A DNA stretch of 54,325 nt from Blastomyces gilchristii SLH14081 (lineage: Eukaryota > Ascomycota > Eurotiomycetes > Onygenales > Ajellomycetaceae). The position numbers and the translations under genes were made by a program. Below are positions 12,641 to 24,120 of the stretch, in pieces; the first letter of the stretch is position 1; each line of letters opens with the position of its first letter. The DNA is taken from the NCBI RefSeq assembly GCF_000003855.2, contig NW_003101673.1, positions 1,594,738-1,649,062 of the forward strand. The letters run 5' to 3'. The notes beneath the pieces are model-generated. The model had not been told where the DNA came from and made no database searches. It saw nothing but the letters and a program-made list of their open reading frames with translations.

Positions 12641-13059
12641 ATTCTATAGAAGAATCTCTATTATCACTGCAGAAGAAGCTGACTGCAGAGAGTTAGAGTT
12701 CTCTGAAGCTTGAGAATAGTGCTGATAAGACAGCTGCATAACTCAGTATAGAAGATAAAAGAAAACTCAGATCTTCACAGAGAACTGACACTGAAGATTA
12801 TAAGCTTCTTATATTATATCTTACTATTATTAAATTGATAAAGAATAAAACAGTCTATAATCTTTTAATCTAACTACTTTTAGAATTTATTAATAAGTTA
12901 TAGAAGAGAGATATCTCTACTGCAGCTTAAATTCAGAAGTTAAAGAAGTAAGAATTCAGTTTAAACTTGAAAGAGACAGACTCTGAGTGAGATAGTACTG
13001 CTAAGAAATCAAGTCACTGATAATTAGAAGAATGTGAACTTCTACTACTGAATAATTCA

Positions 13060-14400
13060 GTCTTCATCTCTCATAGCAGAATAGTGTATTAGAAGTTATT
13101 GAGAATTCATTATAATAATTCTTATACAGAACACTTCAGATTAGAGAAGACTGAGAAGCTTTTAAAATATAAATATATTTAAGACAAGCTTCAGACAGAT
13201 ATTAAAGAGTATGTTAAGACTTATAATATCTATCAAAGAATAAAGATCTCACAGTATAAGCAATACAGTGAGTTAGTATTACTGTCTATCTTAAAAAGCT
13301 TATAACAGAATCTATCAATGAATTTCATAGTTAATCTATCAAAGTCAATAAGAGTTAAAGAATATAACTTAATTTTAATCATTATTAACTGTTTCATGAA
13401 GATGATAAAATATATCTCTACTTATGAAAAGATTAAAGTCTCTGAATTGACTGATCTATTTTTAGATATTATCATTTATAATTACAGTGCTCTGAAATTA
13501 TTAATAACAGATTAAGAATCTCTTTTCATCAGTAAATACTAATTAGTTTTTTACTATCATCTTATAATAAGATATCTTCTCAGTACTGTATTTCATCTGC
13601 AGACAGATGATCAGACTGAACACTAGAATCAGACATTAAAATAGTATCTTCAAGTGTTCTATTTATATTTTCAGAATGATTGACTCAAACATCTTCTGAT
13701 TACTGAATTTATATATAATAATATAAAGAATGTAATATTAAAAGTATCTTCTTTCTATACTTATTATAAATATAATTCTTCATTACTCAGTGATATCATG
13801 AATAATATTTTAAAAAGAGAAATAGACAGTCAGAATATTAAACAGATACAGAGAACAGAGTATTTCTCAGTATCAGAAGTAAAAGCAAGATTAAAACTTT
13901 TAAATAAAATTTATAAGAAGATGATGAAAAGCATTCATTATGCTCAGAAGTAGTAGATAAAATACTATAATTGAAAACATCTTTTAATGAAGTTCTTAAT
14001 AGAGAATCAAGTACTACTTTCAGTAAATAATATCAAGATAATAAGATTATATAAGAAGCTCAGTGAGTGATGACTAGAATCTTTTCTGATAATAAGAGTA
14101 ATAAATAAGTAAACATATAAGTTGAAATTACTCTCAGAATTGAAATTAATTCATTCTATTTTTCACATTGTCTATTTAAAGCTCTATAAACAACACTCTG
14201 AGATAGAACTGTCTTAATCAGATAATATCAAGATTAAGAGTAATACTGAATATCTTATAAAGAAAATATTAAATAAGTAAATATATTACAGTAAGCTTTA
14301 ATATCTTATTAAATGAGAAAATTATTCATTATCAGAGAATTCATGAGAACTGCTTATGTATTTGAAAAATGCTAAGAAAGAGATTGTAAGCTATAAGACA
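13060..14400 (+). pseudogene. Gypsy-1 copy 1 integrase with C-terminal chromodomain
   Basis: The zinc-binding head reads HYNNSYTEHF...TYNIYQRIK near 13100-13245, an HHCC motif with both Cys changed to Tyr. The catalytic core follows: MNFIVNLSKS near 13318 (first Asp now Asn), LLITD near 13500, and HLQTDDQTEHQNQTLKQY near 13590-13645 with the Glu region. The tail at about 14236-14400 reads EYLIKKILN, QYLIKW, SENSWE and YLKNAKKEI, matching a chromodomain as in chromoviruses, where it steers integration toward marked heterochromatin. That fits the nest of insertions seen here. Stops are at Trp and Gln sites. Copy 2 has the same domain at 47611-47785. Confidence 0.85.
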
Positions 14401-15011
14401 GCTAGTAGAGACTGTCTTATTACATGTCAGAGACATTGAATAAGAAATACTGCTTAAGACTTCTCATTTTTTTTAAAGAGTTTTTTAGAGATAATTTTGC
14501 AGTGATAAGCTGATATTTTATGAACTCTATAGCACTCTTCTTCCATTTTCTTTCAAAGAGTTTTTAGAAGTTTAATGAGACTACACAAGTAAAAAATTTC
14601 TGAAGTGATTAGAGAAAAGAGATATTTAAAATTAGTAAAAAGATTAATATTATTGATCTGTGAACTGTTACTATTCTAATAAGACTACAGCTCACTGAAA
14701 AAGTAAAAAGAAGAAATTTCAGAGCCTACTCATTAATAATTACACTCTTATCAAACTTATTCTTCACTGTTAAAGTCTTCAGTACTGCTATCTTTATCTA
14801 CTGAGAAGTTAGTACTGTAATACTGCAGAGAAGCATGCTACAGAAGAGTATAAGAGATACTGAAAGTATTAATTTATCAACTTATAAAGCATCTCAGTTA
14901 TCTACTTTAACTAAAGTAAGATTCTCTTTAATCAGTAATTAATCTCTATAATATATTTAACAGTAGTACTGACTGATCTCTTCTTAGAGTCAGTTATTCT
15001 GAGATGTTTTT
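14401..15011 (+). other. Gypsy-1 internal spacer after the chromodomain
   Basis: About 0.6 kb, AT-rich and strongly mutated, conserved in copy 2 (about 47790-48375). Reading frames are short and I recognise no domain. It may be untranslated sequence or an unrecognised upstream part of the downstream coding region. Confidence 0.5.
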
Positions 15012-16030
15012 TCATCTCAGAGATTCACACTTTCATCTTCTTTTACAGATAAGCAAGAGAGATCTTCTCAGTCTTGACAGAATTCATTAATACTTAAAGC
15101 TCTGAGATTTTCACTCTGTACTACTTGAATATCTGAGCTCTTTATCAGAGCTGATATAATGTCTTTCTATGAGATAATACTTACAGAGAGACAGAAGTTA
15201 TTGTTATAGATATAACAGAAATAATAGAAGTAAGAGAAGAAGTGAGTATATAAGATCTCTTCTTTCCTCAGCTGTTTAGTATAGTACAGACATGTGATAG
15301 TACTGATCAGAGACTGCACTGAAGTATTTTCACAGAGAGAAGACAAAGAAACTGTGAGATTCTGCAGACTCAACTCAGCAGCATTCTGAGCAGAGCTCAG
15401 ATATATCACAGAAGAAGAACTATAGATTGAACTTCTTGAAGCTACTATTCTCAGAATCAAGCTCTCTCTGAGATTCTCTCTGAATGATCACACAGAGTCA
15501 TACATCACTGTGTTGACTGAGAGGGGGGACAGTATCATGACAGCAGTAAGAGAGGCAGAGAAAGAATCAGACACAGACAAATTAACTGGTAGAAGAGATG
15601 ACATTTCACTGCAAGGCACAGCTACTACCACCGCGGCTGCAAGAGATGCAGAAGAAGAAGATGTGACAATGAGAGCAGTACTTCTGCAGCTCATTAACAT
15701 CATTATCTCTATCTCTAACCTAGCTTTCTTGACAGTCATGAAGGCTGCAGCTGCATCACAAAGACATTTAATCACTAGAAAACATCAAAATGAGCTCTTT
15801 ATTATCTTTCAAAGATGATACTCTCATACACTCACTGTTGCAATTGAGAAAGAGAGAAGAAAAATATATCATAGAGAGAGAGAATCTTTTCAAAAAATTC
15901 TATCACTACTGTTAACTTTGTCTCTAAAATACATCACTTTTATAGAGAATTTTATATAAAGAATAGAATATGATGAGAGATCTGTAAGTCACTTGTTAAC
16001 TACATTTTTCACATTTCAAATTAATATATA
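15012..16030 (+). pseudogene. Gypsy-1 third coding region, unknown product (copy 1)
   Basis: One frame (ATG candidates 15159 and 15510) runs from about 15012 to about 16030. Nearly all its stops are TGA, TAG or TAA at places where Trp or Gln would restore it. The predicted product is Gln/Lys-rich at the start (YEIILTERQKLLL), acidic in the middle (DKLTGRRDDIS, then AEEED) and ends hydrophobic (ILSLLLTLSLKYITF). Copy 2 keeps the same frame at 48527-49400 with shared DKLTGRRDDIS, AEEEEEEDV and AFLTVIKTAAA. The core (about 15500-15700) is less mutated than its surroundings. It lies between chromodomain and 3' LTR, where envelope or accessory genes sit in other elements, but I see no signal peptide or known domain. 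A minus-strand frame (15488-15775) is also open and could compete. Confidence 0.5.
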
Positions 16031-16234
16031 AGAAACTTACTTATTATATATTTAATTTAAATAGAGATGAGAAACAAAGATCTACACAGTCAGCAGAAAA
16101 ACTCATCTATTTCTTTATATTATATACAACACACACACTGTCAATCAATTAGTAATTATTACTATATAACAAAGATAACTTCTAATCTGATAATCTTAAG
16201 AGTATCAGAACTATGTTTTTAAAGAAGACAGTAT

Positions 16235-16266
16235 TATCACACTCTTAATTATATCAAGATCTTATT
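16235..16266 (+). repeat. Gypsy-1 copy 1 3' LTR, first 32 bp
   Basis: TATCACACTC... aligns with TGTCACGCTC... at 30515 with C/T and G/A differences only. The hAT element interrupts it at 16267, and the LTR resumes at 29701. The 8-bp hAT TSD ATCTTATT is at 16259-16266 and 29693-29700. Confidence 0.85.
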
Positions 16267-16275
16267 TAGACTGAC
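16267..16275 (+). repeat. hAT left terminal inverted repeat
   Basis: TAGACTGAC, perfect inverse of the right end over 9 bp; beyond that (TGTGTGACCG against CGTCAGGGAT) similarity is weak. Confidence 0.85.
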
Positions 16276-16637
16276 TGTGTGACCGTGTTTGAGATCAGAA
16301 TCAAACTTTACAGTTGTTATATTATCTAAAAGCATTACTTCTGGTCATGATTTGTGTTCATCACATTAATTTCAAATCATGTTATTTCAAATATTAAAGG
16401 TCTCAGATTCACTTTTCAAATAAAAATCTAGTCTCAGATAAAGAATATATTTGAATTCTTAGTCACATTTTCATTCTGATCTCATTATTGAGAATGGTAT
16501 TAAATAAGACTATAAAATCATTTCTCACTTACATAATATCATAACATAGTGCTCATTTGTTGAAAATTTAATAGAGAGTGTTATTAAATATTATTACTTT
16601 TCTGAACACAGATTATAATTCATATAATTTTAATTAT

Positions 16638-16778
16638 GAAAAAAATATAAAATATAAAAAAAAATAAAAAACAAAAAACAAAATAATCACAAGAAAAAAT
16701 CACAATAAAAAAAAAAAAAAGAGAAAGAAAAAAAAAGAAAAGAAAAAGAAAAAAGAAAAAATAAAAATAAAAAAAATC
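16638..16778 (+). repeat. A/purine-rich low-complexity tract
   Basis: About 140 bp made almost wholly of A with scattered T, G and C, including a run of 14 A. It has no coding meaning, although a Phe-rich minus-strand frame falls on it. Confidence 0.8.
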
Positions 16779-17877
16779 AAGATTACAGAGCTGCAGTACT
16801 CTTAAAATACTCACTCTTCAGAGTCTTTATAATATTTATCATTAATTATATATCTCTCATAGTGAGAGTAACACAGCTGTAATGAGTCATTGTCTTAATA
16901 TCATCTAATAAATAATCAGTATATATCTGTATAAATGTGAATAATTAGAAAACATACACTTAAAAAGTGTGGTCAGAGTGAACTCTGCTGTCACTTGAAT
17001 AATATTAAGAGCAGAATGCTGAAATCAATGATTTCTCTTATTAATTTCACAGATAAGATATGTGAAGATGATCTTGAAAAATATAAGATTCTCTGACTTC
17101 TGATAAAAACAGATCTTATGAAGAGACTCTATTTTCATGATATCAGAGACTGAGTATTATTAAAAAGCATTATTTTCATGCAATGCACATGCACTTACTG
17201 CAGTGATTCACTCTCTATACATGTAGCTGAGAGTTGTAACTTTCTCACACTGTACAGCTCTCTCTGAGATGCTGCTGTCAGTTTACAACTTATACAGTCT
17301 CTTAGTTCAGCGTGCACTGTATATATACAGTTCTGTGTGCTGAGACTGTATTGATCATTATAATCTGATGTGATACTCACTTTTCATGAGTTATATTTTA
17401 TTTGAAAAGAGAAGGAAAGATATAACTGTTGTTTTATTAAGAGAAGAATGAATAATTAATATTATTAAATGTAATTTAATTCATCTGTATTTAAAATTTG
17501 ATTAGTCTATACTCTTCAATTTGAGAGTTTCTATGAGTGTTTTAATAGTTTTCATATCAGCTTGAACTTAGTGATGAGTTGAAGAAGAAGAGAAAAGAGA
17601 GAAGAAAGAAATGAGAATAACTTATCTTTATAATATGAAAATAGAGAATCACTGCAATCATTCTCTCTAGTAATAAAGATCTGTTTTCTGCATGTATCTC
17701 TGATATAGATTATATAATAAATGTATACAAAGAATATCAATAGTGCATGTATTGAATGAAGATAATATTACTATATAACACTGTAGTCATTTCTGTACAT
17801 CTCTGAAAGCTGTTAATAGTTTCTTTGTCTCTTTATAATTAATAAGTTAATAATATATTCTGATGCACTTCTTCTTT

Positions 17878-17955
17878 CATTATCATTATCATCATCATTA
17901 TTATCATCACTATCATTATCACTATCATTATCATCATTATTATCATTATTATTAT
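17878..17955 (+). repeat. ATT/ATC trinucleotide microsatellite
   Basis: Irregular tandem ATT, ATC and ACT triplets over about 78 bp. A degenerated microsatellite inside the hAT left arm. Confidence 0.85.
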
Positions 17956-18002
17956 ATCATTGTCTGTCTTCACTTCTCTCTCAATACTTATTAAAATCAA
18001 TC

Positions 18003-18767
18003 ATGTCATTTCTCTTCAAATATTCTGCAGTTCTGCAGACTATCAAGACACGTGAGCACTGTCACAGATTGAAGAGAGAGAAGAAGAAGATGTTCAAGCA
18101 CAGAGAGACAGATTGTAAGACATGTTATAATACCTTGAAGAGGCTCTGTAAGAGAGTAGAATGATAACAATTTTAAGTAATACTTCTGATAGATTTAGAC
18201 TGAACTAAGTATAGAAATAATACAGATGACATCATCTGTGAGAGATTGAAAAAGAAGACAGTGAAGAGTCTCATGCAGTAGTGATGAGATCAGAAGAAGT
18301 TCTGAGAATGATTTGAGATCAAGATAGAGAGAGAGAAAGAGAAGAAGAATGTTACTATAAATAAGTAACAGCAGAAGAAGATTAAGAAGGTATTAAAGTA
18401 AAAAATAAAGAAGTCAAAACTGATAAGTTTTTTATTGAGAGATAATGATTTTTGATAACACTTCTGTTCTCTAATTGATTAGCAGAAGCTGGTAGAGAAG
18501 AGAATTGAAGCCTTGTTCAGATCTTAAATGCACTTCATGATTCAGAATATTGAGAAGACAGCTCTGCTCTCTGAGCATGTCAATCTGCTTACTGCTGAGA
18601 TAGAACCTGAGACAGCAGACCAGAAAATGCAGGATTTTGAAGTACAGGTTGACCTGGCTGAGAAGAAGCAGCAGAAACCCTTTTCTGAAAAGGCAGCAGA
18701 GAGAGATTTTAAGATGATTATCATCTCAGATAAGAAGAAGAAGAAGAAGAATGAGAATGAGAAGTGA
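18003..18767 (+). pseudogene. hAT-borne second reading frame, unknown protein (about 254 codons)
   Basis: From ATG 18003 to TGA 18765 the frame is uninterrupted by indels (765 bp). Stops such as TGA-TAA near 18153 and TAG-TGA-TGA near 18267 sit where Trp/Gln codons fit. The head is basic and Cys/His-rich (EHCHRLKREKKK, then DCKTCYNTLKRLCKR at roughly residues 19-54), resembling a small zinc-binding module. The middle is highly charged and probably coiled coil (CERLKKKTVK, EIKIEREKEKK). The tail (from 18528) is less mutated, with HFMIQNIEKTALLSEH and a Lys-rich end. It lies upstream of the transposase in the same orientation. I do not recognise the family. Options are an accessory hAT protein or a fragment of another element. 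Confidence 0.5.
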
Positions 18768-19598
18768 ATTATAAAGAATAATGAGAAGAATGAGAAAGAG
18801 AAGAAAGATAATGAGTAGAAAAAGTTTTTTTCTTTTTATATTAGTTAGTTATAAGTTTGTAACTATTAGTTAATAATTGAAATTAATTTTGAGTTTTCAA
18901 AAATTATTGTACAAGTTGTAATCAATTATCAATATCAGGAATAATATATATATATATATTCAACTATCATGTCACTATAATGTATAAGTATCAATATTTT
19001 TTCAACATTGATATTCATAATATTAATATATTTTTAATAATATCATCTGATAATGTAATTTGATAACACTCTCTTTCATAATATTAATATATTTTAAGAA
19101 ATATTATAGAGATTAATCAAGATTGTTTATTTACTTTTATACATTGATGATATTCAATCTGAGTTAGTACTAAAATTATAACTAAGCTAAGAAAGAAGAT
19201 TATTTTCTCTTATATTAATTCTTCTTACACACATCAGTGATTAGTTATTGAAAATAAATTATCATCTTTCTTAAATTATTATTATATCTTCTGAATTCAC
19301 TTCTTTCACTTCTTTTACTTCTATTAAAGATTTATAAACTCTTCAAGAAATCACTGTGAATCACAAAGTCTATATTATTTATAATTTAACACAGAATGCT
19401 CTTTTTTAATTATGATGAATAATCACTTCATTCTTCATATCTGATTCCAGGTCATGAAATTTATGAAAAACTCAACACAAACACTGAGATGAACTATAAA
19501 ATAATTATCAATAGATTGTATTGCAGATTACTGAACAGTTATCTCTCTACTGTAATTACTGCAACTTCATTCAGAAACATTCATTATAAACTAGTCAT
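18768..19598 (+). other. hAT sequence between second frame and LINE-B
   Basis: AT-rich. The first 300 bp show nothing. The last 200 bp (about 19440-19585) hold a stop-poor plus-strand frame (PGHEIYEKLNTNTEMNYK, then ITATSFRNIHYKL) that may be the N-terminal transposase region cut by LINE-B. No BED zinc finger can be made out. The LINE-B TSD ATAAACTAGTCAT is at 19586-19598. Confidence 0.45.
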
Positions 19599-19629
19599 TA
19601 TTATTATTATTATTATTATTCTTCAATTA

Positions 19630-19684
19630 TAGATGTATGCAGTCAGAGACTATGACATCTACCTGAGAACTTTTAGTTCTCAGG
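19630..19684 (-). other. LINE-B 3' UTR double hairpin
   Basis: The same two stems as in LINE-A, read in reverse: TAGATGT/ACATCTA at 19630-19661 and CCTGAGAAC/GTTCTCAGG with loop TTTTA at 19662-19684. Both stems are complete here. Confidence 0.75.
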
Positions 19685-19992
19685 GTTTTTCCTATGTCTG
19701 TAAAGTTAACTATTATACATTCATCAATTTCAGATATGCAAAATCAGAAAATTCCAGCTCAGAATACAAAAACTGTTTACAAATTGCAGTGTTTTAACAT
19801 CTTTTGATACTTTGAAATCATTTGACAATATCATGACAAAGGAAAAGAGAAAAAGAACACAGTCTCAAAAATAGACACATTAAATAGATAGATAGAAAGA
19901 AATTGAAAGAAAAAGATAAAGAAAAAGATAAAGTAAAGAGAGACTATAATAAAATAAATTATTCAAAGAGAGTGTATAGCTGTTTTAACAGA

Positions 19993-22900
19993 CTATATCT
20001 GATTGATTTCCTCCTCTTCATATTCAGATAATTCTGAATTTAGTCATTTTCTTGTAGCTGCTTGAGTTTCTGATAGAAAGTCTATTAAGTATTTAATTCC
20101 TGTCTCGGTTGAGAATAAGAATCTCATATTTAATTGATTTAGATCATACTTCTCTTTCAATCTGACTCTGAGACTATTATATAATACACAGTATATTACA
20201 ATATGCTCAGAATTCTCATTTGTATTGCAGAATGAGCATTCTATTGAGTCAAATCTATCATCAAATCTTTATATATAAGATTTGAAATAGCCATATCCTA
20301 GTTTCAGCTGTATTATAGATGAGAATATTTTCTTTTTACATTTAATTAAACAAGATTTTCACTTGAGTTTTGTTTCAAATCTTGAATAATGTATACTCTT
20401 CTTTTGTTTCTACCAGCTTTCATTTCACTTGTCTAAACAAGATTCTTTTATTTTTCTCTTTATAAAAGATCAGGATATAATTTTTTGAATAGATCTGCTT
20501 AATTCTGCACTCTTTTTTACAGCTGAATCAGCCAATTCATTATCATGAATATTCATATGAGCAGGAACTCAGTGCAGATGAATTATCAGCTTTAATGTTC
20601 TTCTCTTTTGAATTTTTAAAACAGAGTTTAAGATCAGTTCAAGATTCATTTGATCATTATAAATCTGACTATTTCTAAGTCTTTTTAAAGCAGCTTGACT
20701 ATCAGAGAATATTCATGTCTCTTTCAAACTATTTCCTCTTTTATAAGATTTTATTTCTATGAGTTTGAAAGCTTTCACTATTACAAATAGTTCAGCATCA
20801 AAGACTTCAGATTCACAGTCTAGATTTCAGAAATCTGAGATAAAATTGATATTATCTTCAGTATAAGCAATGTCTGCATCTAATCTATTCAGATTCTCAT
20901 TCTTTGAGTCATCTGAATAAATCAGAATAGAGTCTTTTATACTGATTGTAGAAATTCTCTTCAAATGCTGTTCATATTCTTTCTCTTTTGATAGTTCACT
21001 TATTTGTAAGTCTATAAGAGATTCAAGCTTTTCTCTTCAGAATGATAACTTCTCATGATCAACTTTTTTAACATTTAAAGAAGAAAATTGATTTTTATTC
21101 AGAGAGTATAGTCTGTACAGTTAAGAAGACATTTTCTTTGAAGAATTATTTTCATTTCAATCAAGAAATCTATTTCAATCCAGTTCATTTTCAGAGTTAA
21201 TTAATGAAAATAAAGAAGAGACTCTTTCTGTGATTATATGATTTAAGCTCATCTTTACAACTCTCAGAGTATAGTTCATACAGGCCTTTTCAAATCTAAT
21301 AGCAGAAGAAGGAATTGAAGCTTCAATTTTCATTGCTTTAATAGAAGATGATTTGAATGCTTTCAGAATTCTTCTCAAGACTCTGTTTTACAGACTTTGA
21401 AAGAGTTCAGTGAAATTCTCTTGATTATTTCATCAAACTTAAACTTCATAATCAGCTACTGATGTAATACAGACTATATATAACTGTCTCATAGTCTGGA
21501 AGAATAGACTTCTCTCTGTATTTGATAGTCTGATTATGTTATTCAATAGTCTTTCTGCCTTGACAGTTCTTTGTTGAATATGATATTTAAAATTCAACTT
21601 AAAGTTTAATCATACTTCTAATTATTTGATATTTACACTGAGTTTAATCTCTCTATTTAAAAGAGTTAGAGATAGTTCTTTTCTCATTGAATCTAGAAAA
21701 GAAATGAATTAACTCAGTTTATTCATATTAAAATTGAATTTGATTAATATCTGCTTTAATAAAGATTTTCTTTACAGCTTCTTTAATTACTTTCAAATTC
21801 TCTTTGATAGTTTTTAAGCTGTAGACTAGATCAATATTATTCACATAACTCAGAGATTACAATATTCTCATATTTCTATTTTTGAATAGATATGCAGTGT
21901 ATATTGCAAATAAAATGAGTAAGATTGAAGATTTCTGTGATACTTCTATTTTTATCTCAGTCTTGTCTTATTTCATTTCATCAAAGAAGAGTTATATAAT
22001 TCTTTTAGATATAAAACAGTTAACTCATTTTATTAGAGAAAGTGACAGTTTTAATATCTTCAATGTCTGAATTAACTTTGACTTTAAAACATGATTAAAT
22101 GCTTCTTTTATATCAATAAAAACTGCAGTTGAGACCAGACTCTCATACTTTGCTATTTGAATATTATGAACAACTGAGAGAACAGTGTCAATTGCAGAAC
22201 ACTGTTTTCTATCTCTCATTTATTCACTGAATAAAAGAGAATCATCTATAGAGCTTATAAAAGATAGTTAAGTAACTATTATCTTTTCTAAAACCTTTTC
22301 TAGACAGTTCAATAGAGATATTACTCTATATGACTTAGGAATTGAAGTTTTTCTATTAGATTTTACAAGAATCACTTCAGTGACTTCTCTCCAGCATTCA
22401 GAATGATATTCATATTTTAAGAGATTGAAAAAGAGCTCAAAATATTCATTCTTTAAGTAGAAATATGTATTTTGAATAATCAAGTGATTAATTGAATCAG
22501 GATCTGCAGCAGTTTTAACAGAACTTGAGAAAATAGCTGACTCTAATTCATCTTATATAAGATTAGGCCATTCTCAGTCATTTTCATCAATGTAGTTGAG
22601 AAGTAATATATTCTCTTCCTCTGAATCTGAATCTGAATCTGGTGAGTTCTGAAAGAGAATTCTTATAAAAGATTGACATTTTTTCTCAAAAGAGTTTGCT
22701 GAATATGATTCATTCTGAAACTCATATTCTAAGGCTGGAAGTTTTGCTACATTTCTTGTTTTAGTATAGTTAAAAGCTTTAAAAACTTCCTTCTCTTATA
22801 CTTCTTCAAGAAATTTATTCCAGCAGTCTGTTTTAGCTCTTTTAATATCTGAAAAATATTCATTTCTGACAGCTTTGAACTCTTTATCAGATATTACATC

Positions 22901-23956
22901 ATTCTTTCAATCTCTTCTAGCAGTAGCTAATTCTTTTCTTTTAGATGAGATATTCTCATTTTATCAAGATTTTAAATACTCAGAAGATTTTCTTTTTGAA
23001 ATATTATCTCTAACACTTGTTAGAATAATAGATGTAATAAGCTTCACTCTATTCTTAAGCATTTCATTTGAGATATCTTGATCAGAATTCCAATATAGCT
23101 CATTCTATCTTTCAGATTTTAACAGTTTTATACTTTCTTCAACTGCTTTTCAATCAGCTTTTTCAAAGTTATACTGATTAGAGAGAAGAGGATTTTCACT
23201 CATTTATTTTTCACTCAGTTTAATATCAAATTGAATAATCTCATGACCTGATTCTGATGTCTCATTTAAATCAATAAATCAGTTTACATGTCTTCTTTTC
23301 ATTAGATTTTATGATATGAAGATTAGATCTATAATAGACTTCTGTTTCATATCTTTTCTAAAGAATGTTTATTGATCAGACTTATTAATCAAATCTATTG
23401 AATGCTCAAAGATTCATTCAATCAGATTATCAGCTCTCACTGCTCTCTTACATTCTGAATTTCATCAGAGATAATGTGCATTGAAATCTTCTGTAATTAT
23501 AGAGTTTCTTGATAAAGTTATGTTCAGAAATTCTCTATCAATTATTCAGATATTGTTATTTTTCTTCAATAACTTTTTATTATAGATATTTATAAGCTGT
23601 ATAGTATCAAACTTATTTTCTTTATCTATAATATCACTCACCAGAATATCAGGGTCAGACATGATATCAAATCTTAGATTAAATTAATATCTTGATCTCT
23701 TTCTTTCATAGATCACTACTCTTGACTTTATCTCAGACTTTTGAGATAGAAAGCAGTAATAGCTTAAATGAGAAATGACATAGTTTTACTTAGTATCAAA
23801 ATTCAGTTCCTGAAGTAGTATAAAATCAACTTTTTATTCAAATGTAATTTGAAGATAAGAATAAATACAATTTGAGTTTCTATTCACATTATTTTAAATA
23901 AATGTGATTTTTGAAGAGTTTTTAAACTTTTTTTGTTATTTTTGTTGTATATTCAT
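19993..23956 (-). pseudogene. LINE-B ORF2 remnant: endonuclease, RT, RNase H, zinc finger
   Basis: The candidate start is ATG 23956 and the final TAG is at 19995-19993. The endonuclease is visible near 23900-23290: VDFILLQELNFDT, then IITEDFNAHYLW near 23500 (a GDFNAHH motif with Gly changed to Glu) and DLIF. RT spans about 22520-21700 with MRDRKQCSAID and FIDIKEAFNHV. RNase H spans about 20960-20510 with DAELF, SDSQAAL and VPAHMNIHDNELADSA. A Cys-His finger lies near 20240. At least one small indel shifts the frame between about 22025 and 21380; otherwise damage is by stops. The endonuclease would nick target DNA and RT would copy the RNA there. Confidence 0.88.
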
Positions 23957-24120
23957 ACTAAAAGAGAGTAGAGATAGAGTAGAATCTAGTCACTATCATC
24001 AGATAGTAGATTATAACTATTTTGAAAAGTAGAGATCTCAACTGCTTATATTATATCTAGTTTATTATCAGAGTCATTTCTCAATTCTCTAATCTTAACA
24101 GAAGTTTGAGAATTCAAATT

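Larger units (their letters stand above)
16276..18002 (+). other. hAT left arm without recognised gene
   Basis: It holds a long A-rich tract (16638-16778) and a trinucleotide repeat (17878-17955). Between about 17000 and 17380 one plus-strand frame includes a Cys-rich stretch (MQCTCTYCSDSLSIHVAE near 17177) broken by TGA stops. It could be an upstream exon or the N-terminal part of the 18003 reading frame, but I cannot establish this. Confidence 0.5.

Noticed and set aside
15488..15775. Minus-strand gene opposite the Gypsy-1 third coding region
   Set aside because: It is open in both copies, but the plus-strand frame is longer, extends through Gln/Trp stops in both copies and matches element orientation. 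Kept as an alternative only.
16620..16814. Phe-rich membrane protein on the minus strand
   Set aside because: It is the complement of an A-rich tract with no other coding signal.
17878..17955. CRISPR-like or satellite array
   Set aside because: It is an irregular trinucleotide microsatellite without spacers.
18003..18767. C-terminus of a pogo/Fot1 transposase
   Set aside because: The tail has a faint resemblance (HFMIQNIEKTALLSEH), but no DDE motifs lie upstream and the hAT ends enclose it.
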